A DNA stretch of 64,000 nucleotides. Source: Zygotorulaspora mrakii (taxonomy: Eukaryota; Ascomycota; Saccharomycetes; Saccharomycetales; Saccharomycetaceae). The translations under genes and the position numbers were made by a program. The notes under the pieces were generated by a model, which was not told where the DNA came from, made no database searches, and saw only the letters and a list, made by a program, of their open reading frames with translations. The stretch spans positions 124,001-188,000 of the forward strand of contig NC_050723.1 in the NCBI RefSeq assembly GCF_013402915.1, given 5' to 3'. The first letter of the stretch is position 1. The number at the start of each line of letters is the position of its first letter. Shown piece after piece: positions 19,103 to 28,666 of the stretch.

Positions 19103-21097
19103 ATGGTGGGAAATCTAGGAATAATACAAGTTACAACGTGGCTTTTACTGGTGCTCTTATTTCCGGCAATCCATGCCAACAGAGAAATAGGTAATAGAGA
19201 TGAAGTTGTTGATTGCTCGGATTTCTATAGTGAAACGCGTCCAACTACCAATGGTAGTGGTCTCTTGAGGGGCAATTTAACATCGTCAGCGGACGTAAAG
19301 CAAATTGGATCTGACAAGAATAGGATACCGTCTTCAAATGAAGATTTGGTCGAACGATCCATTACATCTGCAGCCGGAACCCGATACCCCTACGAAGAGA
19401 ACCTCACCATTAGGCCATTGCCCAACAGTCATTTGTTAACATCTTTCTCTTTCCATATGAAATCTCAGAAGTTCGTCCCACGTCAATCTTCTAATGATTA
19501 CAACGACTACAGTCACTATACAGTTTTCCCAAAGGCGTTCAAGCCAATGCTAGATAGAACTTCAACAAGGCAGCTCTCCTTGAGATTTACAAGGGGCTAT
19601 TGGGATTCCGAATCATGGGGTCGCTTGCCTCACGATGGATTTAGATCAGGCGGTTCTGGCGTTGAACTCTGGGCTACCATTGAAAGTCGATCAAAGGACG
19701 ACGCATTCAAGCAGTGGAAGACTCTTGCCAACTCCTTGAGTGGAATATTTTGTGCTTCCATAAATTTTATTGATAACTCGAGGACGACATTTCCGGTTAA
19801 TTCATTCCAGCCCAATGACCTAGAGAGTGATGGGTTACCTATTTTCGATCATTCTAAGCAGCTGTACCTAATACGCGCCGCCTTAGCGAATGAACCTATA
19901 TGTACAGAAAACTTGACACCGTTTATTAAACTGCTACCAACAAAGGGAAAATCCGGAATTTCTACACTCCTTGATGGTCACAGGGTTTTTGACTCCTTAT
20001 GGCATAGTTTGTCGATTGACATCAATACGAGATGTAACAATTCCACAGATACTTGTCACTATTATGCAGAAGTGCTAATCGACACGGTGATTAACGTACC
20101 AAGCGTCCTAGCAAGAAACGAAAGACCGATTCCCAAACCTGTACCTAGCGAACAGCTGCGCTGTGATCTTTCTAAGCCTTTTGATGCATTCAGGTGCTTC
20201 CCACTTCCAGAGCAAACTGAGGTGCAATATAGTATCTCCCAAATATTTGGAAAGCACATAGTTGGTTCCAACCTGATATCCGATGAGCCGTCTCGAGTTT
20301 GTGTCGAAGTTACTGACCGGTGGAATGCTTTCGTTGATGTTAATGGTGTATTTTACGCAACTAGCGATAACTGTTTTGATTTGAGACATTCCATAAATCA
20401 GGATATTCATCTGGAAGCTACTGATTCCAGAAGCGTTGCTCACTTAGAGGAGGCGCCGGTTTACGTTAGTAGATCCTTAACGGGTTATGGGCAAGATCGT
20501 GGTGGACTGCGTACCGTATTCAACAATCCCAGCTTGGAACCTATTACTCTCGTGTACTTTGAATCACTTCCTTGGTTTATGCGAGTGTACTTGTCGACCA
20601 TGAAGCTGGATATAGATGACTCAGGCGATCAAGAGCTTACATTGCAACAAGTCATAAAGTCAATGCATTATACTCCTGCAAGTGATAGGAGTAGGCCTAC
20701 TCATTTAGAATACACAGTTATTGTCCCTCCAAAGACATCATTTTCCATATCATATCAGTTTGACAAATCATTGCTTCTCTATGCAGAGTATCCCCCAGAT
20801 GCTAATCACGGATTTGAGGTCGAGTCGGCTGTCGTCACAGTATTATCCCCTACTAAATACCAAACGAGAACAGCTACTTTGTTGCTCTTACTGTCTACGC
20901 CAGACTTTAGTATGCCTTATAATGTTATCATTTTAACTTCAACAATAATGGGGCTCATTTTTGGTACAATGTTCAATTTGGTCCTTAAGAGACTCGTCAC
21001 GGTAAAAGAAGCTGACATATTACAAAGCAGAAATAAAAGTAAACTCAAAGTCTTCAAGGAAAGAATACTAACTAAACTAATCGATTTAAGAGGTTGA
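19103..21097 (+). CDS. GPI16: GPI transamidase subunit Gpi16 (PIG-T)
   Basis: ER membrane subunit of the complex that attaches GPI anchors to proteins. The protein has 664 residues from the ATG at 19103; a TTG two codons upstream is rejected. S. cerevisiae Gpi16 has 610. A signal peptide (about 1-26, hydrophobic LLLVLLFPAI) starts it and one transmembrane segment near 605-630 (VIILTSTIMGLIFG) ends the lumenal domain. Conserved blocks include PLPNSHLL, LRFTRGYWD, PICTENLTPFIKLLPT, SRSLTGYGQDRGG and YFESLPWFMRVYLS. About 60 extra residues with N-glycosylation sequons (NGS, NLT) lie between the signal peptide and the conserved core. Confidence 0.96.
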   Translation: MVGNLGIIQVTTWLLLVLLFPAIHANREIGNRDEVVDCSDFYSETRPTTNGSGLLRGNLTSSADVKQIGSDKNRIPSSNEDLVERSITSAAGTRYPYEENLTIRPLPNSHLLTSFSFHMKSQKFVPRQSSNDYNDYSHYTVFPKAFKPMLDRTSTRQLSLRFTRGYWDSESWGRLPHDGFRSGGSGVELWATIESRSKDDAFKQWKTLANSLSGIFCASINFIDNSRTTFPVNSFQPNDLESDGLPIFDHSKQLYLIRAALANEPICTENLTPFIKLLPTKGKSGISTLLDGHRVFDSLWHSLSIDINTRCNNSTDTCHYYAEVLIDTVINVPSVLARNERPIPKPVPSEQLRCDLSKPFDAFRCFPLPEQTEVQYSISQIFGKHIVGSNLISDEPSRVCVEVTDRWNAFVDVNGVFYATSDNCFDLRHSINQDIHLEATDSRSVAHLEEAPVYVSRSLTGYGQDRGGLRTVFNNPSLEPITLVYFESLPWFMRVYLSTMKLDIDDSGDQELTLQQVIKSMHYTPASDRSRPTHLEYTVIVPPKTSFSISYQFDKSLLLYAEYPPDANHGFEVESAVVTVLSPTKYQTRTATLLLLLSTPDFSMPYNVIILTSTIMGLIFGTMFNLVLKRLVTVKEADILQSRNKSKLKVFKERILTKLIDLRG

Positions 21098-21172
21098 TAG
21101 CGCTGACGGTTGCTTGAATCTGTTTTTTTGCATATATAGAAATACAAATTACATAAGAATCTCCTTGTATTT

Positions 21173-22078
21173 CTAAAAAGGGTCCTCAAAAGGATCTTCT
21201 TCGTCGTAGTCATCATCTTTCTCAAATTGGTACACAATTGCACCGCCTGTATTGAAAGATTGCGCCTCCAAGAAAGGAAGATCGACCTGCTCTTTGGCCA
21301 ATTTTTGTTTGGCAGATGTAGACAAGTTGAAGGTTGTCAAATCCTGGAGCATTTCTGGGGTCTCCCCGGTCTCATTATCCCCATCATTTCGAGAGACCGG
21401 TTCATAAACATGTTTCTTGGCATCTATCTCTAGACTGTAGACCAAAGATCTTCCCGACTTTCGACGATTCGTCAGTGTTATTTCGAATATATCATTGTTT
21501 AAGCCTCGCGGTATTAATGATTTCGATATCTGCTCCTTCAACTGATCATTGGTTGATGTATGTGAAATTTTTGGGTGCACTTCAATGATTGAGGTCGCCA
21601 TAAAGCTTAGTAACTCCTGCGATGATGGGTAATGCTCTGTATGTGGACTCGGCAATTCTGGTAGGTCACTATGAAAAACAGCCAATAAGGAAGTGTGACG
21701 CGATGCTATGGAGGCTATAAAGTGTGAAATCATCGTAGTGGGAATACTGTTGATGGCATCTAAAATAACCAGGTGCTTGGAAGTAATAGATTCCTGAGGT
21801 GTTGGAAGAAACGATTTGATTTGCTCAATCAATTTTTCTAGCTCAAAAGAGTCCGCTATGATAAAATCACACTCAAAGTTAGGGTAGTTAAGGGTCTCAA
21901 ACGAAACATATACAATTCTCACGTCAGATGCATTTTGTGCTGTAAATACTAGCTCATCGATTAGCTTATTCGCCATTTGCGCTATTCCGTCAATGCAGAG
22001 TATCAAAGGGGAAAAATCCGATAAGCTGAGCACTCTCTTCAGAAGTACCGTAGCATTTTGAGTGGTGTTAAGCATCAT
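21173..22078 (-). CDS. IKI1: Elongator subunit Elp5
   Basis: Member of the Elp456 RecA-like hexamer of Elongator, which makes mcm5/ncm5 modifications on wobble uridine of tRNAs. The protein has 301 residues (S. cerevisiae Iki1/Elp5: 309). Conserved parts are VLLKRVLSLSDFSPLILCID at the N-terminus, IPRGLNNDIFEI, NRRKSGRSL, TPEMLQDLTTFNLSTS and the acidic tail DDDYDEEDPFEDPF, which is almost identical to the S. cerevisiae tail. It has the RecA fold without a full Walker A. Two adjacent ATGs occur; the upstream one is taken. Divergent from KOG1, tail to tail with GPI16 (75 bp). Confidence 0.95.
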   Translation of the reverse strand: MMLNTTQNATVLLKRVLSLSDFSPLILCIDGIAQMANKLIDELVFTAQNASDVRIVYVSFETLNYPNFECDFIIADSFELEKLIEQIKSFLPTPQESITSKHLVILDAINSIPTTMISHFIASIASRHTSLLAVFHSDLPELPSPHTEHYPSSQELLSFMATSIIEVHPKISHTSTNDQLKEQISKSLIPRGLNNDIFEITLTNRRKSGRSLVYSLEIDAKKHVYEPVSRNDGDNETGETPEMLQDLTTFNLSTSAKQKLAKEQVDLPFLEAQSFNTGGAIVYQFEKDDDYDEEDPFEDPF

Positions 22079-22397
22079 TTTGGGCTGAGTTGCTCATATA
22101 TAGACGCTATCAATTCTCATCCCGCTACTATACGTTTATGATAGGAATGAAAAACTACGAATCATCATCAACGAGTCGCTCTGTCAGAATGTTCACAATA
22201 TGAGGAACAAGCTGAATTTGCAAGACGAAAGTAGAACAAACTAAAGGTGGCAATAGGTAGCCGCGGGTTTATGGAGTCCTTCGATTGATTACTTACATTG
22301 GTTGCGTCATATTAGGTGACTCCCGTGGTAAACAGAGAAATAAGGAGTAGTGGACTTCGAACTTTTTAACGGGGAACAATTAATTAGTGCTGATAAA
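22079..22397. other. Divergent ELP5-KOG1 promoter region
   Basis: 319 bp between divergent starts. A TGACTC (Gcn4 half consensus, lacking the full palindrome) lies at 22317-22322, 76 bp from the KOG1 ATG. Nothing else stands out. Confidence 0.5.
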
Positions 22398-25300
22398 ATG
22401 GCCGTCGTGTACGGACCACAGCCTCTGAAGCCATTGAATGTTGAGACGAGACATGGTTTCGAAGATCAATATAGTAGTGAGCAGCTGCTACAAGCAATGG
22501 CAAATGATTTTATATTTTACTTCGATGATAAACGGCACAGGACTAATGGGAATCCAACACCAGAAGAAGTTAAGGAAAATGATGAGAATCACTACTATCA
22601 ACCTATTTATGACTGGAAGATTGTGAAGGACAGACAAAAGACTGTGAGCGCCGCTTTATTGCTTTGCTTAAACCTTGGTGTTGATCCACCTGACGTCATA
22701 AAGACACATCCATGCGCCAGAGTAGAGACATGGGTGGATCCTCTGAATTTCCAGGACTCTAAGAAGGCCATTGAACAAATTGGTAAGAACTTGCAAGCAC
22801 AATACGAAACTTTGTCCCTGAGGACTCGTTATAAGCAAAGTTTAGATCCCTGTGTGGAAGATGTAAAGAGGTTCTGCAACTCATTGAGAAGAACATCCAA
22901 AGACGATCGGATACTTTTTCACTACAACGGCCATGGTGTTCCTCAGCCGACTCAGTCTGGGGAGATATGGGTCTTCAATAGGGGATATACGCAATACATT
23001 CCTGTTTCATTATACGATCTCCAGACCTGGCTAGGCGCTCCCTGCATTTATGTTTATGACTGTAATAGTGCCGGAAACATCGTAACTAATTTTCAGAAAT
23101 TTGTTGAAAAGCGAATAAAGGACGAGCAAGATGGTGTTCATAACCCTGCGGCAGTTTGTCCCGCCGGTGCATATACGGAGTGCTTTCAGTTAGCCTCTTG
23201 TCAATCTGATGAGCTTCTGTTGATGAGTCCTGAGCTTCCAGCGGATTTATTTTCATGCTGCTTAACCTGTCCAATCGAGATAAGCGTGAGGGTTTTTTTG
23301 ATGCAATCAACATTGAAGGACTCCAAGTACAAGATCTTTTTTGAAAACCCGAATGCTGATGACACGAACGATTCAAAAAAATCATTTAAATCAAATATTC
23401 CAAATGTCAATATACCCGGTGTCCTTTCAGACAGAAGGACTCCATTAGGAGAGCTCAACTGGATATTCACTGCCATTACAGATACAATTGCATGGACTTC
23501 TCTTCCAAGACCTCTCTTCAAGAAGCTTTTTAGACATGATTTGATGGTAGCTGCACTATTCCGAAATTTTCTTCTAGCCAAAAGGATAATGCCTTGGTAT
23601 AATTGTCATCCCGTTTCGGATCCTGAACTACCGGATACAATCTGCAACCATCCCATGTGGAAGTCATGGGATCTTGCCCTAGACGAGGTTTTAAGTAAAT
23701 TAGTGAACGATCTTACAGAGGTGCCTCAAACATCAGAGCTGGAAGGTGTCTTGATAGCTCAGCAACAAGAACGGCCGCAAAGCGAGCGATCTCAGCAGCA
23801 AACTGAGAACAACTCTGGAAGCGTCAATGCGCAGTCAAGGTTTGCTGTTGCAAATTTGAGCACTATGTCGTTGGCGAATCACCCAGCAGCACAAGCAAAC
23901 TCACGTAAGTCGATGACTAGCATCTCTCAGAATGAGCAGCCTCTTCAGCATCATCAACAGCAATTTACTGGATTTTTCGAACAAAATTTGACCGCCTTTG
24001 AGCTTTGGTTGAAGTACGCATCAAATGCAAGGCATCCACCGGAACAACTACCAATTGTGTTGCAAGTCCTTCTTTCGCAGGTTCATCGTATTCGCGCTCT
24101 GGTTTTGCTATCAAGGTTTCTTGATTTGGGACCATGGGCCGTTTATCTATCCTTGTCTATCGGTATTTTTCCATACGTGCTTAAGCTTTTACAAAGTCCG
24201 GCCCCCGAGCTCAAACCCATTTTGGTATTCATTTGGGCCAGAATTATGTCAATAGATTATAAAAATACACAAGCTGAACTGATAAAAGAGAAAGGCTATA
24301 TGTATTTCGTATCCGTCCTGGTACCTGACTTTGGAACGAGCTTGGCAAGCAATGGCCTATCTGTTAATCCTAATTCTCCTTTGACCATAACGGCATCTGG
24401 CAATGCAAGCTCGTATAGAAACCAGTTGTATCAGCAAGGCTTGACTAACGGGAACTCTGGTGCACATTCGGCTCCTTTTTATCACTCCAATGACACAACC
24501 GATGAGCAGAAAGCAATGGCTGTCTTTGTATTGTCATCCTTCGTACGAGATTTTCCCTTAGGTCAAAAATATTGTTTTAGTCTGGAGCTGGTAAATAAGC
24601 TATGCTTCTACATAGACCACTCAGAAATTCCTCTATTAAGGCAGTGGTGTATTATTTTAATAGGTCAGTTATGTGACCAAAACCCTCTTAACCGTTTCAT
24701 TTGTGTCAATGGGGGTATTGTGGACAATTTGATCCGATCATTAAAAGATCCCGTTCCTGAAGTAAGGACAGCTGTTTTATTAGCTTTGAAGTACTTAATA
24801 TCCGATTTGGATGATGCCGACCAAATCATTAGACTACAACAAGATTATGAGCAACAGTATCAACAACTTCATGTCCAACTTCAACAGCTTCAGAATGCCT
24901 CTCACCAGCAACAGTTGCCACAGCTCGAGCAGCAGCAACTAAAGATTGAGCAACAGCTTCAACACTGTCAAGTCATGCAAATGCAGGTGCACACGATTGA
25001 TTCAAGGAAACTCAAGAGACAAGAAATGACAAACCTTGTTGCAGCCCTTGGTCTGATTAATGATGGCTCTCCATTGGTGAGAAAAGAGGTCATTATACTT
25101 CTATCACAGTTTGTTTATCGATATGTCAACTTCTTTATTGTTGTGTCTTTCAACGACCTAACAGAGGAAATAATTCAAATGGAAGGTTCAGATAGCGAGG
25201 CGCAGACATATACGGATAAACACTCTGTGAGTCATGGCTCTATATTCGCCACCGTTTGGGAAGCCTTGTTGATTTTTTCTGAAGATCCTTTCCCTGAAAA

Positions 25301-27002
25301 TAAGCTATTGGCCGGCCAAGCAGTTGATTACATTTTACTGGAACTGAGTACTCATAAACAATTAAGCGAAGCGTTCGGAAAAATCGAGAAATTTTTAATT
25401 AAGAGAAGTAATACCTCCAATCAAAATGGTAAGCATGGCTTCAACATCTCACAGGTACAACTAATAATGAAGCCTGCTCAATCTTTTGCTGAGAATTCTC
25501 TTACACCTCGCAGTAGTCGAGCTCAAGGGCCAAACGGTAAAAAGGATTCAACAGGAAACCGTAGTTCTTTAGTGCGTTTTTTCCAAAATTTAGGACTTTC
25601 AAGCTCTGGAAATGACAGCGATGATAAAGTATCGCACGGTGCCAATGGACGCAAAACTAGATCATCAGGGATGTCCTTACTGAGCATCCCACATGGTTCA
25701 GCTCCACATGCAAAAACCGCAGGTCCATCGCAGAAACCAAAAGTTTTGAAACTGCCTTTGGACAGTACCTTCCAGGATTATTCTAGGGAGTACTTTCAGG
25801 AACCTCAAATGCGAAAGCAAGAGTCAGACGAGTTCGGCAGTGTTGAATACAGCGCAAGAATCTGGCGAAGGAACAGAAATGAAAGTGTTATACAGGAAAC
25901 TCAATCTCAAAAAAAGTTGGCATTATACGGGGATTGGTCAAACCGAATGGTAACCTTGGATAACAAAACCCACCCAAAAGTGATTAAGTTTGCTCAATTC
26001 GAGAACTATATTGTTTCTGCAGATGAACGAGACGATATTACTGTCTTCGACTGGGCACAAAATAGTACATTATCCAGATTTTCTAATGGAAATCCTTTTG
26101 GTACTAAAGTGACAGATCTAAAATTCCTAAATGAAGATGATGCCATCCTTTTGATGACTGGATCATCAGAAGGTATTATAAAAATTTACAAAAACATTCA
26201 TTGTCTGAACGAACTTGAAATGATTTCGTCTTGGAGAGGATTGACAGATATGTTGTTGACACCAAGATCTAGTGGTTTATTGACAGAATGGCAGCAAATT
26301 CGTGGTTCATTTTTAGTAACTGGTGATGTCAAAATAATCCGTGTTTGGGATGCAAGAACGGAAACAGTTGAGGTTGATATTCCTGCGAAAACCTCATCTC
26401 TAGTGACTTCCATAACATCTGATCAATTGGCAGGTAATATTTTTGTGGCAGGTTTCGCAGATGGTTCTTTGAGAGTTTATGATCGTCGTATGGATCCCCG
26501 CGACTCTATGGTTCGTTTATGGAGGTCTGGCAGCGGCAGGCAACGTACTTGGATCAATAATGTACACATGCAGAGAGGTGGGTACCGTGAACTGGTAAGT
26601 GGAGCTACCAACGGCATTGTTGAGTTATGGGATATTAGATCTCAAGAACCAGTAGAGTCTTTCAAGGATGAAAACTTTCAGCAAAATGGTGGACAAAAAC
26701 GAATGACCACCATGACTACCATGCAAGTACACGAGCATGCACCAATTATCGCCACAGGTACAAAACAGATAAAAATTTGGACAACTTCTGGCGATATACT
26801 GTCCAGTTTCAAAAATCATAATAATAGTGGAGGCGTTGCTGGTACATTAGCTGCCACAGGAATAAGATCAACAGGATCTGCCGGATTCTTATCCTCCATG
26901 GCATTTCATCCTCATAGGATGATGCTTGCTGCAACTAATTCTCAAGACTCTCATATCAATATTTATGAATGTCAGGATGACAAATCTGACTTCTACTACT
27001 AG
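22398..27002 (+). CDS. KOG1: TORC1 subunit Kog1 (Raptor)
   Basis: Scaffold and substrate-recruiting subunit of TOR complex 1 at the vacuole. The start is the ATG at 22398 (AVVYGPQPLKPLN), giving 1534 residues; S. cerevisiae has 1557. A GTG 16 codons upstream is rejected because conservation starts at the ATG. Order of domains: caspase-like RNC domain with FHYNGHGVP near 174 and YDCNSAGN near 220, armadillo/HEAT region about 530-815, Gln-rich stretch about 813-868, Ser-rich linker about 1020-1150, and a C-terminal WD40 propeller from about 1185 (VTDLKFL, SGATNGIVELWDIRS, TGTKQIKIWTTSGD). Intact. Confidence 0.97.
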   Translation: MAVVYGPQPLKPLNVETRHGFEDQYSSEQLLQAMANDFIFYFDDKRHRTNGNPTPEEVKENDENHYYQPIYDWKIVKDRQKTVSAALLLCLNLGVDPPDVIKTHPCARVETWVDPLNFQDSKKAIEQIGKNLQAQYETLSLRTRYKQSLDPCVEDVKRFCNSLRRTSKDDRILFHYNGHGVPQPTQSGEIWVFNRGYTQYIPVSLYDLQTWLGAPCIYVYDCNSAGNIVTNFQKFVEKRIKDEQDGVHNPAAVCPAGAYTECFQLASCQSDELLLMSPELPADLFSCCLTCPIEISVRVFLMQSTLKDSKYKIFFENPNADDTNDSKKSFKSNIPNVNIPGVLSDRRTPLGELNWIFTAITDTIAWTSLPRPLFKKLFRHDLMVAALFRNFLLAKRIMPWYNCHPVSDPELPDTICNHPMWKSWDLALDEVLSKLVNDLTEVPQTSELEGVLIAQQQERPQSERSQQQTENNSGSVNAQSRFAVANLSTMSLANHPAAQANSRKSMTSISQNEQPLQHHQQQFTGFFEQNLTAFELWLKYASNARHPPEQLPIVLQVLLSQVHRIRALVLLSRFLDLGPWAVYLSLSIGIFPYVLKLLQSPAPELKPILVFIWARIMSIDYKNTQAELIKEKGYMYFVSVLVPDFGTSLASNGLSVNPNSPLTITASGNASSYRNQLYQQGLTNGNSGAHSAPFYHSNDTTDEQKAMAVFVLSSFVRDFPLGQKYCFSLELVNKLCFYIDHSEIPLLRQWCIILIGQLCDQNPLNRFICVNGGIVDNLIRSLKDPVPEVRTAVLLALKYLISDLDDADQIIRLQQDYEQQYQQLHVQLQQLQNASHQQQLPQLEQQQLKIEQQLQHCQVMQMQVHTIDSRKLKRQEMTNLVAALGLINDGSPLVRKEVIILLSQFVYRYVNFFIVVSFNDLTEEIIQMEGSDSEAQTYTDKHSVSHGSIFATVWEALLIFSEDPFPENKLLAGQAVDYILLELSTHKQLSEAFGKIEKFLIKRSNTSNQNGKHGFNISQVQLIMKPAQSFAENSLTPRSSRAQGPNGKKDSTGNRSSLVRFFQNLGLSSSGNDSDDKVSHGANGRKTRSSGMSLLSIPHGSAPHAKTAGPSQKPKVLKLPLDSTFQDYSREYFQEPQMRKQESDEFGSVEYSARIWRRNRNESVIQETQSQKKLALYGDWSNRMVTLDNKTHPKVIKFAQFENYIVSADERDDITVFDWAQNSTLSRFSNGNPFGTKVTDLKFLNEDDAILLMTGSSEGIIKIYKNIHCLNELEMISSWRGLTDMLLTPRSSGLLTEWQQIRGSFLVTGDVKIIRVWDARTETVEVDIPAKTSSLVTSITSDQLAGNIFVAGFADGSLRVYDRRMDPRDSMVRLWRSGSGRQRTWINNVHMQRGGYRELVSGATNGIVELWDIRSQEPVESFKDENFQQNGGQKRMTTMTTMQVHEHAPIIATGTKQIKIWTTSGDILSSFKNHNNSGGVAGTLAATGIRSTGSAGFLSSMAFHPHRMMLAATNSQDSHINIYECQDDKSDFYY

Positions 27003-27097
27003 TATAAATTATACGGCAATTGACCGAGTAAGCATCTAAAATGTAATTCGAAGTTTTGAAATTCAGTAATTGATCTATAAAATTTTTTAAACAAAAG

Positions 27098-28666
27098 CTA
27101 ATACATGTATCTGAATTGAGGATTCATATCACCCAATTTAGGGTCAAATGGAATACGTTCATTCAATTCGCGACAGCGATCAATGATTTTTTCCTTTTTC
27201 TTGTTTTCTCTTCTATATAAGAAAAATTGGACGATCGTCATCACGATTGACAAACCCTGGAAAGCCAGACAGATTGATAAACCTTTGATGTAACGTGGCC
27301 TTTCGGAATTCAAAAAAATCTGACCAGAGACCAAACCAGATGAGGATCCAAAGAATAAATTACAACCGACAGCTGTTGCCCTCTTGAAGTAGTTTCCTAT
27401 GTTACCACTTAGCCATAAACAATTTGTTGCTGCATTGACGTAAATTCCCATACATAAAATGTAAACTCCGAAGTATCTCACACCGTGAGATTGAGAGGCC
27501 AGTACAATTGCTATACCAACACTTGTTGTAACACAAGCACCTATAATAAATGGACTTCTTAGTCTTAAATGGTCAGATAATTTAGCACAAACGAAAAAAA
27601 CAAATGCTGTCAAAAAGTACACGGGAACTGTCATCAATTGGACCTTGACAGTTGAAAATCCCATAGTATTAATGATTAAAGGCAGAAAAACAGTTAAACC
27701 AAACGTGGTTAAATCAATACCAAATAAAGCTAGAGCACTCGCCCATGTCTTGATATCTTTCAAAGCCAACCATGCTTGATGCCATTCGAACTTATCATTT
27801 GGATCTGCGGTATCCATTGTCTTGAATCTTTGAACAACATATTCCTTTTCTTCCTCATTGAAAAACCAGGAATCTTCCAAATTTTTGCTTAACCCGAAGA
27901 TATAGAAGGGTACAAATCCAATTGAAATAGCACCTTCGATAATATAAATATATTGCCAAGCTGCCATGGAGCCACTAATCTTAGCGCAAGCGTAGGAGAT
28001 TAAACCACCAAATGACGATGAGAGACATGCGGCAGCAAAAACGTATGCAAATCTCTTCGCATACTGATCTCTTCTATAGCAAATGGATAAATACATATTA
28101 ATCGAAGGATAGATCATACCTTCAAACACACCTAGTAATAACCTTACCACTAGCAAGTGTGCATAATTTTTAATCCAAGCGGTACACAAAGAGATCAAAC
28201 CAAACGCCAATAGACAAAAACTCATCAACTTTGGTGGCCCAATGATTTTCAGCAAATTAGCACCTATTGGATCTGAAAGGACGTAGGTACCGAAAAAAAC
28301 CGTTACTGCAACATTATATTGGGTTCCCACGAGATTCAAATCCGCGCTCATACCGGCGACCGCTGCATTACCAATATTTGACTTATCCAAATTCGACAAA
28401 AAGTATAGCATTGCCATCAGCGGAATCAAAAAAATATCCATTTTCCTCAAAATCTTGACCTCCATTGGATGCGATGCTGATGGCACACCATCATCGTCCG
28501 TTGTCGTCGCATTGACCTCCTGGTCATACACGTTACCACCATCCGCACCATTTTTTTCCTTCAATGACCTAGCATCGTGGTTCGACGTGGCACAACTCTC
28601 ATCGCTGCCGGTCTGCACAAACAGCACCTTATCGACGGCGTCCACTTCGGATTCTCTAGTTTCCAT
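27098..28666 (-). CDS. TNA1: High-affinity nicotinic acid permease
   Basis: Major-facilitator plasma-membrane transporter of the Dal5/allantoate family that takes up nicotinic acid for NAD synthesis, and quinolinate in S. cerevisiae. The protein has 522 residues from the ATG at 28666 (S. cerevisiae 534); a TTG one codon upstream is rejected. A hydrophilic N-terminus (about 70 residues, with TTDDDGVPSASHPME as in Tna1) precedes about 12 transmembrane helices, starting with KMDIFLIPLMAMLYFLSNLD and SNIGNA. VNAATNCLWLSGNIGNYFKR is a strongly conserved late block. Its 5' flank is unusually long. In S. cerevisiae it lies near RAD2, as here. Confidence 0.94.
   Translation of the reverse strand: METRESEVDAVDKVLFVQTGSDESCATSNHDARSLKEKNGADGGNVYDQEVNATTTDDDGVPSASHPMEVKILRKMDIFLIPLMAMLYFLSNLDKSNIGNAAVAGMSADLNLVGTQYNVAVTVFFGTYVLSDPIGANLLKIIGPPKLMSFCLLAFGLISLCTAWIKNYAHLLVVRLLLGVFEGMIYPSINMYLSICYRRDQYAKRFAYVFAAACLSSSFGGLISYACAKISGSMAAWQYIYIIEGAISIGFVPFYIFGLSKNLEDSWFFNEEEKEYVVQRFKTMDTADPNDKFEWHQAWLALKDIKTWASALALFGIDLTTFGLTVFLPLIINTMGFSTVKVQLMTVPVYFLTAFVFFVCAKLSDHLRLRSPFIIGACVTTSVGIAIVLASQSHGVRYFGVYILCMGIYVNAATNCLWLSGNIGNYFKRATAVGCNLFFGSSSGLVSGQIFLNSERPRYIKGLSICLAFQGLSIVMTIVQFFLYRRENKKKEKIIDRCRELNERIPFDPKLGDMNPQFRYMY

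Noticed and set aside
22350..22397. KOG1 start at GTG 22350
   Set aside because: The similarity to S. cerevisiae Kog1 begins at the ATG at 22398.
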